This document shows, piece by piece, positions 34,013 through 42,575 of a stretch of DNA of 64,000 nucleotides. The DNA comes from Flagellimonas nanhaiensis (lineage in GTDB: Bacteria > Bacteroidota > Bacteroidia > Flavobacteriales > Flavobacteriaceae). The translations under genes were made by a program, and so were the position numbers. A model generated the notes under the pieces. It was given only the letters and a program-made list of their open reading frames with translations, was not told where the DNA came from and did no database searches. The number at the start of each line of letters is the position of its first letter. The first letter of the stretch is position 1. The stretch is from positions 744,001-808,000 of the forward strand of contig NZ_QTJX01000002.1 in NCBI RefSeq assembly GCF_003382275.1. The letters are read 5' to 3'.

Positions 34013-34977
34013 TACCCCAATTTCTCACGTACTCTTCCAAGTACCTCTATGGCTACTTTTTTGGCTTTTTCCGCTCCTATGGCCAAGGCTTCGTCCACCT
34101 CGTTCAAATGGTTCATGTAGTATTCAAATTTTTCACGGGGCTCTTCAAACTTGTTCAGAATAACTTCAAACAAAGCTTGCTTGGCGTGCCCATAACCGTA
34201 GTTTCCTGCTAGGTAATTGGCACTCATCTCTTCAATCTGCTCCTCAGTGGCCAAAAGTTTGTAGAGCGCAAAAACGTTGTCTGTGCTAGGATCTTTAGGT
34301 TCTTCCATTGGGGTGCTATCGGTTACGATTCCCATGACCTGCTTTCTTAGCTTTTTGTCCGGTTGAAAAATATCGATGAGGTTCCCCCTGCTTTTGCTCA
34401 TTTTCTCACCATCGGTGCCCGGCACGTACATGGTGTCTTCATGGACCTTGGCCTGTGGAAGCACAAAGGTATCTCCCATTTGATTATGAAAACGGGAGGC
34501 CACGTCCCGTGTCATTTCCAAATGTTGCAACTGATCTTTTCCTACGGGAACAATATCGGCATCATAAAGAAGTATATCAGCGGCCATCAACATGGGGTAG
34601 GTAAACAATCCAGCATTTACATCCTCTAATCTATCGGCTTTGTCCTTAAAGGAATGTGCCAATGTCAATCGTTGGTATGGGAAAAAGCAACTGAGGTACC
34701 AGGCCAGCTCAGAGGTCTGGGGAACATCACTTTGACGGTAAAAAACAGTCTTGTCAATATCAAGACCAAAAGCGAGCCATGCAGCTGCAATGGCATGGGT
34801 GTTTTGGCGCAACAATTCCCCATCTTTGATTTGGGTAAGGGAATGCATATCCGCAATAAATAGGAAAGACTCGTTATCGGGGTCTTGGGCCATTTGTATT
34901 GCTGGGACAATAGCTCCTAAAATATTTCCCAAGTGGGGTGTACCTGTACTTTGGATTCCGGTCAGAATTCTGGCCAT
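34009..34977 (-). CDS. trpS: Tryptophan--tRNA ligase
   Basis: This 322-residue class I synthetase has the HIGH-like signature TGTPHLGNILGA and the KMSKSRGN loop, with a typical DSTPMEEPKDP region and C-terminal anticodon-binding helices. It charges tRNA-Trp. Length and start (MARILTGIQSTG) are standard. Confidence 0.97.
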   Translation of the reverse strand: MARILTGIQSTGTPHLGNILGAIVPAIQMAQDPDNESFLFIADMHSLTQIKDGELLRQNTHAIAAAWLAFGLDIDKTVFYRQSDVPQTSELAWYLSCFFPYQRLTLAHSFKDKADRLEDVNAGLFTYPMLMAADILLYDADIVPVGKDQLQHLEMTRDVASRFHNQMGDTFVLPQAKVHEDTMYVPGTDGEKMSKSRGNLIDIFQPDKKLRKQVMGIVTDSTPMEEPKDPSTDNVFALYKLLATEEQIEEMSANYLAGNYGYGHAKQALFEVILNKFEEPREKFEYYMNHLNEVDEALAIGAEKAKKVAIEVLGRVREKLGY

Positions 34978-35066
34978 GCTAAATTTTTGCCCGTAAAAGT
35001 AATCATCCGTTGGGGATAAAAAAAGAATACGAAGCGGCTATTTTATGTTGCTTTTCCTGGTAAGTG

Positions 35067-35309
35067 TTATTTCTTGAAAAGCCCCGCTAAAAATAGAATT
35101 AAGACGGCACCAATAACACCGGTCAATAGGTCCCCAATGATTCCAGTCCCGATATGAATGCCCAGTAAATTGAATACCCAGTTGCCCACAATACCGCCCA
35201 CAATACCTAAAATTATATTCAAGAGTGTGCCAAAGCCCCCACCTTTCATAATTTTTCCGGCTAACCATCCCGCTGCGGCGCCTATCAGTAGTGCATAAAT
35301 AATACCCAT
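35067..35309 (-). CDS. GlsB/YeaQ/YmgE family membrane protein
   Basis: This 80-residue Gly-rich protein has three membrane segments (GIIYALLIGAAAGWLAGKIM; LLNIILGIVGGIVGNWVFNLL; LTGVIGAVLILFLAGLF), the transglycosylase-associated/GlsB layout. Such small inner-membrane proteins are often stress-induced; their mechanism is unknown. It is monocistronic between trpS and plsC. Confidence 0.9.
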   Translation of the reverse strand: MGIIYALLIGAAAGWLAGKIMKGGGFGTLLNIILGIVGGIVGNWVFNLLGIHIGTGIIGDLLTGVIGAVLILFLAGLFKK

Positions 35310-35355
35310 AATTTGAAGTTTTAGTGGTCAGTTTACTAAAGATATTCAAAAATTC

Positions 35356-35363
35356 TACTTTTG
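35356..35363 (+). promoter_or_regulatory. Promoter -7 element for the plsC-like gene
   Basis: TACTTTTG fits TAnnTTTG exactly and ends 4 bp before the ATG at 35368. If used, either the mRNA is leaderless or translation begins at the in-frame ATG 35389 (MGHAIYRVWFYI). Confidence 0.4.
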
Positions 35364-35367
35364 GCAC

Positions 35368-36102
35368 ATGCTTTCATTCTTAAAAAATATGGGCCATGCC
35401 ATTTACAGGGTCTGGTTTTATATATTGGTGACCCTTCCCATTTTTTTATTCATGCCGTTTTTGATTCTTGCCACACTTTCGGAACGCACGTACCATCAGT
35501 TTTTTTGGTTGGCCAGAAATTTATGGGCAAAAATTATTGTTTACGGTATGGGCTGTTTCCCAGTGATTAAAAGGGAACAGCGCATGGAAAGGGGAAAGAG
35601 CTATATGTTGGTTGCCAATCATACAAGTATGCTGGATATTATGTTGATGCTCATTGTGAGTAAAAATCCTTTTGTATTTGTTGGAAAAAAAGAGCTTGTA
35701 AAAATTCCCATTTTCGGATTTTTCTATAAACGTGTCTGCATTATGGTGGACCGGGATGACATTAAAAGCAGAACAGGGGTTTACAGACGGGCACAAAGAC
35801 GTTTGGACCAAGGGTTGAGCATATGTATATTTCCCGAAGGGGGAGTACCTGAAGAAGAAGTTGTGCTAGATGAATTTAAGGACGGGGCTTTTAAAATGGC
35901 TATTGCGCATAAAATTCCTGTAGTGCCGATAACCTTTCTGGATAATAAAAAACGATTCTCTTTTACTTTTTTTAGTGGAGGCCCTGGAAGGCTTAGGACC
36001 AAGGTCCATCGATTTTTTGAAACCGGTATTTTGGCCGAAGAGGACAAATCTACCCTTCGTGAAGAAGTGAGGGAGGTAGTTTTAAAAGAACTTAATAATT
36101 GA
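35368..36102 (+). CDS. plsC: 1-acyl-sn-glycerol-3-phosphate acyltransferase family protein
   Basis: This 244-residue membrane acyltransferase has an N-terminal hydrophobic anchor (about 12-32), the catalytic NHTSMLDIMLML motif (NHxxxxD), and the substrate motif FPEGGVPEEE. It converts lysophosphatidate to phosphatidate, or acylates a related lysolipid. Its 3' end overlaps the convergent kinase-like gene by 11 bp. The start may be 35389 if the promoter at 35356 is used. Confidence 0.88.
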   Translation: MLSFLKNMGHAIYRVWFYILVTLPIFLFMPFLILATLSERTYHQFFWLARNLWAKIIVYGMGCFPVIKREQRMERGKSYMLVANHTSMLDIMLMLIVSKNPFVFVGKKELVKIPIFGFFYKRVCIMVDRDDIKSRTGVYRRAQRRLDQGLSICIFPEGGVPEEEVVLDEFKDGAFKMAIAHKIPVVPITFLDNKKRFSFTFFSGGPGRLRTKVHRFFETGILAEEDKSTLREEVREVVLKELNN

Positions 36103-37294
36103 GATTGGGCAATCTTAAGGTAATTTCCCTGATGCCTGAAGAAATCTCATCTGAAAACGACAATCTTTTTTCTTGGGGATAATCCTTGGCTGTGTTGAGC
36201 AGTTCAATATGATCATACCACTGTAGAATACTGTCTTTGAACATTAATCTCTTATCAACCTCAGGCTCTCTGGTTTGTTGGTAGCGTATTGAAAGAATGA
36301 CAGTTACCTCGGAGACATTGAATTCAATGTCAAAATGTCTTTTCTGTTCTTTACAAAACACATAATACTCAATAATGTTTTCCAAAAGAGTCTGGACCAC
36401 AAAAGATGGAATACCTGCTTCTTCTGCTTTTAAGGAATTTTCATTGAATGAAATGGCATAATCAAATTTGTCGTCATACCGGAGCTTTTGTAGTTTCAGG
36501 TACCAATGTAGCATTTCAACTTCCGCCTTTAACCCAACAACTTCATTTTCAAGATGTTTTAAATAATAACGGATGAGTTTGCTGAACATGGACAAATATT
36601 CCAAAGCCCGTTTCTTTTTCTCTGACGTGATAAAATACTGAATGGCGTTCAAAGCGTTGAATACAAAGTGAGGGTTTAATTGGGAATTTAATGCCCTTAA
36701 CTTAAGTTCCAACATTTCCTCCTTAATCTTGAAAAGCCTTTGCTGTTCGTCCATAAGCGCTTTGTTGGCACGTACACTCTTAATTTTTATAGCACAGATG
36801 GATGCAATGGCAGAAAGCATCCTAAGATGATGATTGGTAAAGAAGCCTTTATTGGGATGTTCGCAATCTATGACACCATAAATGGTGTTCTCATGAGCTA
36901 TGGGAACGCAGATTTCAGAAAGACGCAAATCGTCATCCTCTATATATCGGGGGTCTTTTGAGGTGTCGTTAACAATTTCTGGAACTCCAGTTTTGGCCAC
37001 ATAGCCCGAAATCCCGTCTCCCACCAATATTTGTACAGGATTATATAATGTTTTGTCCTTAGGGCTCTTTGGCCCATATGCTGCTTTTTGGACCAATAGT
37101 TTGTTTTCATAATCTATTAGATAAATTACGCAGTCAACAAAACCAAGTTTAGCAATGCAGTTTTTGGCCAAATCCCAGAGAATATCCTCCTCGTTTTCTT
37201 TTCCAAGAAGGGATTTGGAAAAATAAATCAAAATGTCTTCAAATTGTCTGTTTTTCAACGAAGTACTGTTTTGTTTTCGGGTGTAAAATAGCAA
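36092..37294 (-). CDS. GAF domain LytS-type histidine kinase with degenerate ATPase domain
   Basis: This 400-residue cytoplasmic protein has a GAF domain (about 20-172; VGDGISGYVAKTGVPEIVND, CEHPNKGFFTNHH), a coiled linker and a HisKA_7TM/LytS-like region with the phospho-acceptor H209 in LNSQLNPHFVFNALNAIQ. The ATP-binding part is eroded: the N-box reads LLENIIEYY instead of VENAIKHG, and no DNGxG G-box is found near 330-350. No response regulator is adjacent. It may be a pseudokinase or signal-binding scaffold. Confidence 0.8.
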   Translation of the reverse strand: MLFYTRKQNSTSLKNRQFEDILIYFSKSLLGKENEEDILWDLAKNCIAKLGFVDCVIYLIDYENKLLVQKAAYGPKSPKDKTLYNPVQILVGDGISGYVAKTGVPEIVNDTSKDPRYIEDDDLRLSEICVPIAHENTIYGVIDCEHPNKGFFTNHHLRMLSAIASICAIKIKSVRANKALMDEQQRLFKIKEEMLELKLRALNSQLNPHFVFNALNAIQYFITSEKKKRALEYLSMFSKLIRYYLKHLENEVVGLKAEVEMLHWYLKLQKLRYDDKFDYAISFNENSLKAEEAGIPSFVVQTLLENIIEYYVFCKEQKRHFDIEFNVSEVTVILSIRYQQTREPEVDKRLMFKDSILQWYDHIELLNTAKDYPQEKRLSFSDEISSGIREITLRLPNLNY

Positions 37295-37361
37295 TTTTTG
37301 GAAAAACCTCTTTTTGGATTGACTGAAATGGTTATTGAATGTGCAGAGAAGGAATTAGCAC

Positions 37362-37390
37362 AAAAACACCCCGCTTTTGAGCGGGGTGCT
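37362..37390 (-). terminator. Intrinsic terminator of the sigma/anti-sigma operon
   Basis: A CACCCCGC/GCGGGGTG stem with a 6-bp loop, followed on the minus strand by TTTTTG (the A run 37362-37366). It is 48 bp after the stop at 37438. Confidence 0.85.
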
Positions 37391-37437
37391 TAACTGATTG
37401 CCTAAAGGGGCAATCTTCCTAACCAACTTCTTTAATC

Positions 37438-38943
37438 CTAGAACTTAAAACTAATGCCGCTATAAACACCGACCGAGAAAGGTCTGAATGAACCTGAGGT
37501 TTCGGAAAACGTGTTCATTTGGTATTTAAAAACGGGCTCAAAGTTCAATTGGACTTTTGGAGTGAATTTATAATTGAGGCCAAGACCCACATTGGTACTA
37601 AAGTTTAAAGAGTTTGCATTGTTTGCCTCGCCTACTTCGGTTATTAGGTCTTGAGACTCAACAAGCACAGAGTTGTCCACAAGGAAGAGAGAACTGACCC
37701 CGCCAATTAAATCAACACCAAACTTCTTGTCAATCAACGTGTAATTAAGCTCCAAGGGAACTTCTATGTATCCCAATTGTTGGATCATTTTTCCTTCTAG
37801 AGCGGAAGCTTCATTGGCAGTCACTTCAAAAGAGGCATCGTTGGAAGATTTTCCCAGTGTCTCATTCTTGCTTTGTACTACCAAGGTCCTTGAGGTTCTA
37901 CTATAATCTATGTTGTCAATCAACTCATCGGAAGATGCACGTAAGGAAGAAGAAAAGACAACATCATCGGTATCGTAACCATATTTTACCTTGTGTACCC
38001 CTGATCGTATTTTTAATCGTTTTCCAAGATCATAAGCCACAGTAAGACCATAGCTCAGGTTTACGTTCCCTGATTTTGAATTGGAGGCAAAACTAGAATG
38101 GATGGGTGAGCCGTCTCCCGTTGCATTGAAATATACCGGGGCCACTGATGGCCCTACCGACCATTTCCCTTTGGAGTTTTCAGCAATTTCAATTTCCTCC
38201 TCTTGCTCTTTGATTGCATCAAAAATGGATTTCTTTTCGAGTCCGTTTTCTTTTTCCTGAACTTCAGCAACTGCAGTATTCTCCTCATTGAGAGGCGATT
38301 CTAACTCAGTTTTTGTTTCTGCAACAGCTTCATTACTTTCTATTTTATCTAAAGCGACCTCATTCTCATTGCCAGTTGCAATCTTGTCTGCTTCTTTTTG
38401 ATTTTGGGCATTCCCAGTTTCAGCAATCGCCAGAGCACTCTTGTCATTTTTCCCGAGTATGTCGGTTTTTTCGACATTGTTTCCGCCACTGATATTTTCT
38501 TTTTGGGCATTCTCACGATCAGCAACTGCCTGCTCGGTTTTTAAACTTTGGTTGATGTCAGTGAAGTTTTGAGTGTCTTCACTTTGATTGCTTTCGGTAT
38601 TTTCTGAAGATTCAACTAGAGCTTCGGTACTCGTTTCTCCTAAAGGAGTACTATCCACTTCACTTGGTTGTTCCACATTTTTGGAAGGCTCGTCCTTGTT
38701 TTCAACCTCAGTAACTATAATTGATTCATCGGTTGGTGTATTTCCGAAAGGATTAACAACATAAAAGAGGATGGCCAAAAGAGCTGCCACACCTCCCAGA
38801 CGCCACCAAATTGGAATGATGCGCCTTCTTTGTTTCTTTTTGTCCAAAGAATCTTCAATGGATTTCCAAACACTTTCGTCAGGAATTTCTTGAAAGTCCT
38901 TAAATTTTTCCTTGAACAATTGCTCTAAATTCTTTTTCCCCAT
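37438..38943 (-). CDS. Putative dual-membrane-spanning anti-sigma factor with outer-membrane barrel domain
   Basis: This 501-residue protein has an unusual layout. Residues 1-42 are a cytoplasmic basic/helical segment (LEQLFKEKFKDFQEIPDESVWKSIEDSL). One membrane helix spans about 46-64, with no signal peptidase site. Residues 65-258 form a low-complexity Glu/Asn/Ala linker. Residues 259-501 are a beta-barrel with alternating strands, ending GVYSGISFKF with the terminal Phe of outer-membrane proteins. It follows an ECF sigma gene by 11 bp. This matches the dual membrane-spanning anti-sigma (Dma) idea described in Bacteroides, in which one chain bridges both membranes. The anti-sigma role is inferred. 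Confidence 0.7.
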   Translation of the reverse strand: MGKKNLEQLFKEKFKDFQEIPDESVWKSIEDSLDKKKQRRRIIPIWWRLGGVAALLAILFYVVNPFGNTPTDESIIVTEVENKDEPSKNVEQPSEVDSTPLGETSTEALVESSENTESNQSEDTQNFTDINQSLKTEQAVADRENAQKENISGGNNVEKTDILGKNDKSALAIAETGNAQNQKEADKIATGNENEVALDKIESNEAVAETKTELESPLNEENTAVAEVQEKENGLEKKSIFDAIKEQEEEIEIAENSKGKWSVGPSVAPVYFNATGDGSPIHSSFASNSKSGNVNLSYGLTVAYDLGKRLKIRSGVHKVKYGYDTDDVVFSSSLRASSDELIDNIDYSRTSRTLVVQSKNETLGKSSNDASFEVTANEASALEGKMIQQLGYIEVPLELNYTLIDKKFGVDLIGGVSSLFLVDNSVLVESQDLITEVGEANNANSLNFSTNVGLGLNYKFTPKVQLNFEPVFKYQMNTFSETSGSFRPFSVGVYSGISFKF

Positions 38944-38954
38944 TATTGAAATGA

Positions 38955-39530
38955 TTAGGCAATGTTTATGTTTTCTTTTTCTATTTTCTCCCTCAAAATC
39001 ATTTTAGCCCTGGCCAGATTAGATTTTGAAGTTCCAGTGGATGTCCCCAACATCTCACTTATTTCTTTATGGCTATAACCGTCCAATACATATAGATTGA
39101 ATGTCAATCTATACTTGTTTGGCAGCTCTTGGATGTATCCCAGAAGCGTTGAAAGACTAATGTTCGTCTGCTCTATGTCTACATCCATTTCTTCTCCATA
39201 ATTTTCGGAAACCACATTAAGGTGTTGTTCCTTCCTATATTTTTGGAGAACCGTATTTACTGTAATCCTTTTGATCCAACCTTCAAAAGAACCTTGAAAA
39301 CCATACTTGTCTATTTTGCTGAAAATGGTCATAAAGCTATCGTGGAGGTTGTCCTCGGCTTCAGCCTTATTCCTGGAATATTTAAGGCACATACCGAAAA
39401 GAATACCGGAATATCTCCGGTATAATTCTGATTGGGCCTTTCTATTCCCTTTTTTGCAGTTATTTATTAGTTCCTCAAGATCCAAATGTTGGTCAATTTT
39501 GGATTGTTGATTTCTAGTTTGTAGGGTCAA
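38955..39530 (-). CDS. ECF RNA polymerase sigma factor
   Basis: This 191-residue sigma-70 family protein has region 2 (about 28-95; QSELYRRYSGILFGMCLKYSRN, then DNLHDSFMTIFSKI and SFEGWIKRITVNT) and region 4 (about 125-182; LPNKYRLTFNLYVLDGYSHKEISEMLG). The start is TTG 39530, inside the end of the lipoprotein gene (17-bp overlap), so translation is coupled. The neighbouring membrane-barrel protein is its likely anti-sigma factor. Target promoters are unknown. Confidence 0.88.
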   Translation of the reverse strand: MTLQTRNQQSKIDQHLDLEELINNCKKGNRKAQSELYRRYSGILFGMCLKYSRNKAEAEDNLHDSFMTIFSKIDKYGFQGSFEGWIKRITVNTVLQKYRKEQHLNVVSENYGEEMDVDIEQTNISLSTLLGYIQELPNKYRLTFNLYVLDGYSHKEISEMLGTSTGTSKSNLARAKMILREKIEKENINIA

Positions 39531-39954
39531 CCTCTACAGGGACCGTATATTCCAAATATATTGGATTTTCATTTTCATCCTGTCCGGCATAAAATCTAAA
39601 ATTATAGTCTTCGGTAAAAATCACCTGAAAGGGCAACGTTGCCACAACCTCTTCAATCGCTTGCGTACAAGCGGTATCCTCATCAGTTATAACCGTACCA
39701 ATAACGGCCACATCACGATCAGTTTGCCCAACTTTGGAGATATCAAACCCCTCAAAGTAAGTACAGCCGTCCGGCCTAATGTACGTAACGTCAATATTAT
39801 ACGTCCTGTTCAGCTCAAAAGACTCCGGCAATGAGGCCTCAACCACATTCAATGTTGTAAAATGAAAGTTTGGCGATTCATTGTCCAAGTCACATGAACT
39901 GAAAAGAAAACACACCACAAGAATTAACATGGGCATTCTCATCTTCCTCATCAC
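39514..39954 (-). CDS. Lipoprotein preceding the ECF sigma factor
   Basis: This 146-residue protein has a signal peptide and lipobox (LVVCFLFSSC) and a beta-sandwich-like body (FHFTTLNVVEASLPESFELN; IDVTYIRPDGCTYFEGF; FQVIFTEDYNFRFYAG). No family is recognised. Three ATGs occur in the first nine codons, so the exact start is uncertain. Its 17-bp overlap with the sigma gene suggests it belongs to the same signalling unit, perhaps as a periplasmic sensor or effector. Confidence 0.75.
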   Translation of the reverse strand: MMRKMRMPMLILVVCFLFSSCDLDNESPNFHFTTLNVVEASLPESFELNRTYNIDVTYIRPDGCTYFEGFDISKVGQTDRDVAVIGTVITDEDTACTQAIEEVVATLPFQVIFTEDYNFRFYAGQDENENPIYLEYTVPVEVDPTN

Positions 39955-40036
39955 TTAGCTACTTTTAACCCCTAGATGAGCAGGAAAGACAAGGGTTGCG
40001 TAAGATTATCACAACCTTTTGGCAATAGAATGTGGT

Positions 40037-41044
40037 TTAGGAATTTATTGCAGCGATTGCTTCCTTGATTTTCCCTTCCAATTCTTCAGAAAGTTCGGGG
40101 TTGTCCATAAGCAAAGCTTTTACTGCATCTCTTCCCTGTCCCAGCTTTGTATCGCCATAACTAAACCAAGAACCGCTCTTTTTGACGATTTCATAGGCCA
40201 CTCCCAAATCCAATATTTCCCCAATTTTGGAAATACCTTCGCCATACATAATATCAAATTCCGCAGTTTTAAAAGGAGGGGCAACTTTGTTCTTGACCAC
40301 CTTTACACGGGTTTTGTTTCCTTGGACATTTCCGTCTGTATCCTTGATCTGTGTAGATCTACGGATATCCAAACGAACGGAGGCATAAAATTTAAGGGCA
40401 TTACCACCGGTAGTTGTCTCAGGGTTGCCAAACATTACACCAATTTTTTCACGAAGCTGATTGATAAAGATTACCGTACAATTGGTTTTACTGATTGTGG
40501 AAGTAAGCTTTCTAAGGGCCTGGGACATCAATCTGGCATGCAGTCCCATTTTGGAGTCCCCCATTTCTCCTTCAATTTCACTTTTCGGAGTTAATGCCGC
40601 AACAGAATCCACAATGACAATATCAATTGCTCCAGATCGAATCAAATTGTCAGCAATTTCCAGAGCTTGCTCCCCATGATCAGGTTGGGAAATGATGAGA
40701 TTATCGATATCTATACCCAGTTTTTTGGCATAAAAACGGTCAAAGGCATGCTCTGCATCTATAAATGCTGCAATACCACCTGCTTTTTGCGCTTCGGCAA
40801 TTGCGTGCAATGTCAACGTGGTCTTACCGGAAGATTCCGGACCATAAATTTCTATGACACGACCTCTTGGATAACCTCCAACACCCAAAGCAATATCCAG
40901 CCCAAGAGACCCTGAAGGTATGACCTCCACATCTTCAATAACACTGTCACCCATTTTCATTACGGCACCCTTGCCATAGGTTTTGTCCAATTTGTCCAGC
41001 GTTAATTTTAGGGCTTTTAGTTTTGCTTCTTTTTCGTTGCTCAT
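40037..41044 (-). CDS. recA: Recombinase A
   Basis: This 335-residue RecA has Walker A GPESSGKT (about 66-73), Walker [11 protein letters not shown], the L1/L2 loops with [16 protein letters not shown] and [20 protein letters not shown], and a C-terminal domain. It performs strand exchange and, in species with LexA, co-protease activity. The start is 41044 ([12 protein letters not shown]); an upstream in-frame ATG at 41077 adds a non-homologous hydrophobic stretch. Confidence 0.97.
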   Translation of the reverse strand: MSNEKEAKLKALKLTLDKLDKTYGKGAVMKMGDSVIEDVEVIPSGSLGLDIALGVGGYPRGRVIEIYGPESSGKTTLTLHAIAEAQKAGGIAAFIDAEHAFDRFYAKKLGIDIDNLIISQPDHGEQALEIADNLIRSGAIDIVIVDSVAALTPKSEIEGEMGDSKMGLHARLMSQALRKLTSTISKTNCTVIFINQLREKIGVMFGNPETTTGGNALKFYASVRLDIRRSTQIKDTDGNVQGNKTRVKVVKNKVAPPFKTAEFDIMYGEGISKIGEILDLGVAYEIVKKSGSWFSYGDTKLGQGRDAVKALLMDNPELSEELEGKIKEAIAAINS

Positions 41045-41154
41045 GGTTAAAAATGTTAGGAAGGCTAAAAATACCATTTCTTTCTACATGCGACAAAAGC
41101 GACGCAACCTTTTTGCAATAATGAATCTTGGAGGTACTAACTCAAACTCTATAT

Positions 41155-41258
41155 GCGGATTTGTCCTTAAGAATCCGCGAGTTCAGGGAATGGGAAAGAA
41201 TGCGCTGTGAAAGCATTGGAAAGTTATGAGGGCTACATTAAAAATGTGGCCTTTTTTT
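41155..41258 (+). ncRNA. Candidate structured small RNA between recA and ricT, ending in an intrinsic terminator
   Basis: Three hairpins follow one another on the plus strand: GCGGATT/AATCCGC (41155-41178), AATGC/GCATT (41199-41217) and GGCTACAT/ATGTGGCC (41231-41251, one G:U), the last followed by TTTTTTT (41252-41258). No plus-strand gene lies upstream to need this terminator. It may be a small RNA or a terminated leader of ricT. A 40-codon reading frame (41088-41210) overlaps it. The 5' end and promoter are not identified. Confidence 0.4.
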
Positions 41259-41349
41259 GTTCTTGGACATCTCTGTGCGAACAAATTGCTGGTCAGGCTT
41301 TTACCTTGATTCCAAAAAAGACATATTTCAATGCTGCCACAAATTGTGC

Positions 41350-41357
41350 TATATTTA
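41350..41357 (+). promoter_or_regulatory. Promoter -7-like element upstream of ricT
   Basis: TATATTTA is a 7 of 8 match to TAnnTTTG, 66 bp before the ricT start. The same TGCTATATTTAC string precedes the DUF6427 gene at 650-660. No clear -33 element. Confidence 0.3.
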
Positions 41358-41423
41358 CATCTAATAATTTTATGAACCCTTTTTAAGGAAATCGTGTTTT
41401 TTCCTTAAATCAAGATATTAAAT

Positions 41424-42575
41424 ATGGCATGTAGCAGTTGTTCAACCGGCAAGGATGGACAACCGCGGGGTTGCAAGAACAATGGTACTTGTGGCACAGA
41501 TGGTTGTAATAAGCTCACAGTCTTCGACTGGCTTTCCAATATGTCGCTGCCCAATGGTCAAAAACCTTTTGACTGTGTTGAGGTGCGTTTTAAAAATAGC
41601 AGAAAAGAGTTTTTTAGAAATGTGGATAACCTTCCGTTGTCCATTGGGGATATAGTAGCTACGCAAGCCAAATCCGGACATGATGTGGGCATGGTGACCC
41701 TTACCGGGGAATTGGTGAAGGTGCAGATGAAACGGAAAAAAGTTTCCCCCGAGGATGATACAGTTCCAAAGATTTATAGGAAGGCCACCCAACGGGATAT
41801 AGATGTTTGGCAAAAATGCCGAAACAAGGAGGAAGAGATAAAAAAGCGTTCCCGTGAAATAGCCATTGCCCTAAAATTGGAAATGAAACTCAGTGATGTT
41901 GAATTCCAGGGCGATGGATCTAAAGCCACCTTTTACTACACCGCGGAAGAGCGTGTAGACTTTAGGCAATTAATCAAGGATATGGCAAAGGCCTTCGGAA
42001 TCCGGATAGAAATGAGACAGATCGGATACCGACAAGAAGCTCAAAGATTAGGAGGAGTTGGCTCTTGTGGGCGTGAGCTTTGCTGTTCTACATGGTTGAC
42101 AGATTTTAGATCCGTAAGCACGGCTTCTGCCAGATATCAGCAGTTGGCCCTGAACCCTCAAAAATTGGCAGGGCAATGCGGTAAGCTCAAATGTTGTCTA
42201 AACTATGAGTTGGATATGTACCTGGAAGCACTAAAGGATTTTCCTTCCCAAGACAGTAAGCTCTTGACCAAAAAAGGAATCGCCTTTTGTCAAAAAACAG
42301 ATATTTTCAAGGAAACTCTCTGGTTCTCGTACAAGGATGATCCAGCAACATGGCATGCACTCAACAAAGAGCAGGTTTTGGAGATTTTAGAGAAAAACAA
42401 GAAGAATGAAAAGATTGCCAGTCTTGAAGAATATGCCGAGGAAAACGTTGTTGAAGAGAAAATGGTTTTTGAAAATGTGGTTGGACAGGATAGTTTAACA
42501 CGTTTTGATAGGCCCAAGAAGAAAAGGAAGAAAAAACGACGCAAGAACAGATCCAAAACCACATCAAATGCTTAA
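41424..42575 (+). CDS. ricT: PSP1-domain protein RicT (YaaT-like)
   Basis: This 383-residue protein has a Cys-rich N-terminus (MACSSCSTGK... then CKNNGTCGTDGCN), a central PSP1 domain and the GSCGRELCCSTWL...CGKLKCCLNYELD cluster, which can bind Fe-S. The C-terminal tail is highly basic (KKKRKKKRRKNRSK). RicT/YaaT works with RicA and RicF in Bacillus to control RNase Y and phosphorelay; in Bacteroidota the role is unclear. It overlaps gldH by 8 bp. Confidence 0.88.
   Translation: MACSSCSTGKDGQPRGCKNNGTCGTDGCNKLTVFDWLSNMSLPNGQKPFDCVEVRFKNSRKEFFRNVDNLPLSIGDIVATQAKSGHDVGMVTLTGELVKVQMKRKKVSPEDDTVPKIYRKATQRDIDVWQKCRNKEEEIKKRSREIAIALKLEMKLSDVEFQGDGSKATFYYTAEERVDFRQLIKDMAKAFGIRIEMRQIGYRQEAQRLGGVGSCGRELCCSTWLTDFRSVSTASARYQQLALNPQKLAGQCGKLKCCLNYELDMYLEALKDFPSQDSKLLTKKGIAFCQKTDIFKETLWFSYKDDPATWHALNKEQVLEILEKNKKNEKIASLEEYAEENVVEEKMVFENVVGQDSLTRFDRPKKKRKKKRRKNRSKTTSNA

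Noticed and set aside
40019-40594. 191-codon plus-strand reading frame opposite recA
   Set aside because: It lies wholly within the recA coding strand complement, has no family resemblance and no promoter; recA is certain.
41088-41210. 40-codon reading frame between recA and ricT
   Set aside because: No recognisable features and it runs through the hairpins of the candidate RNA; not called as a gene.
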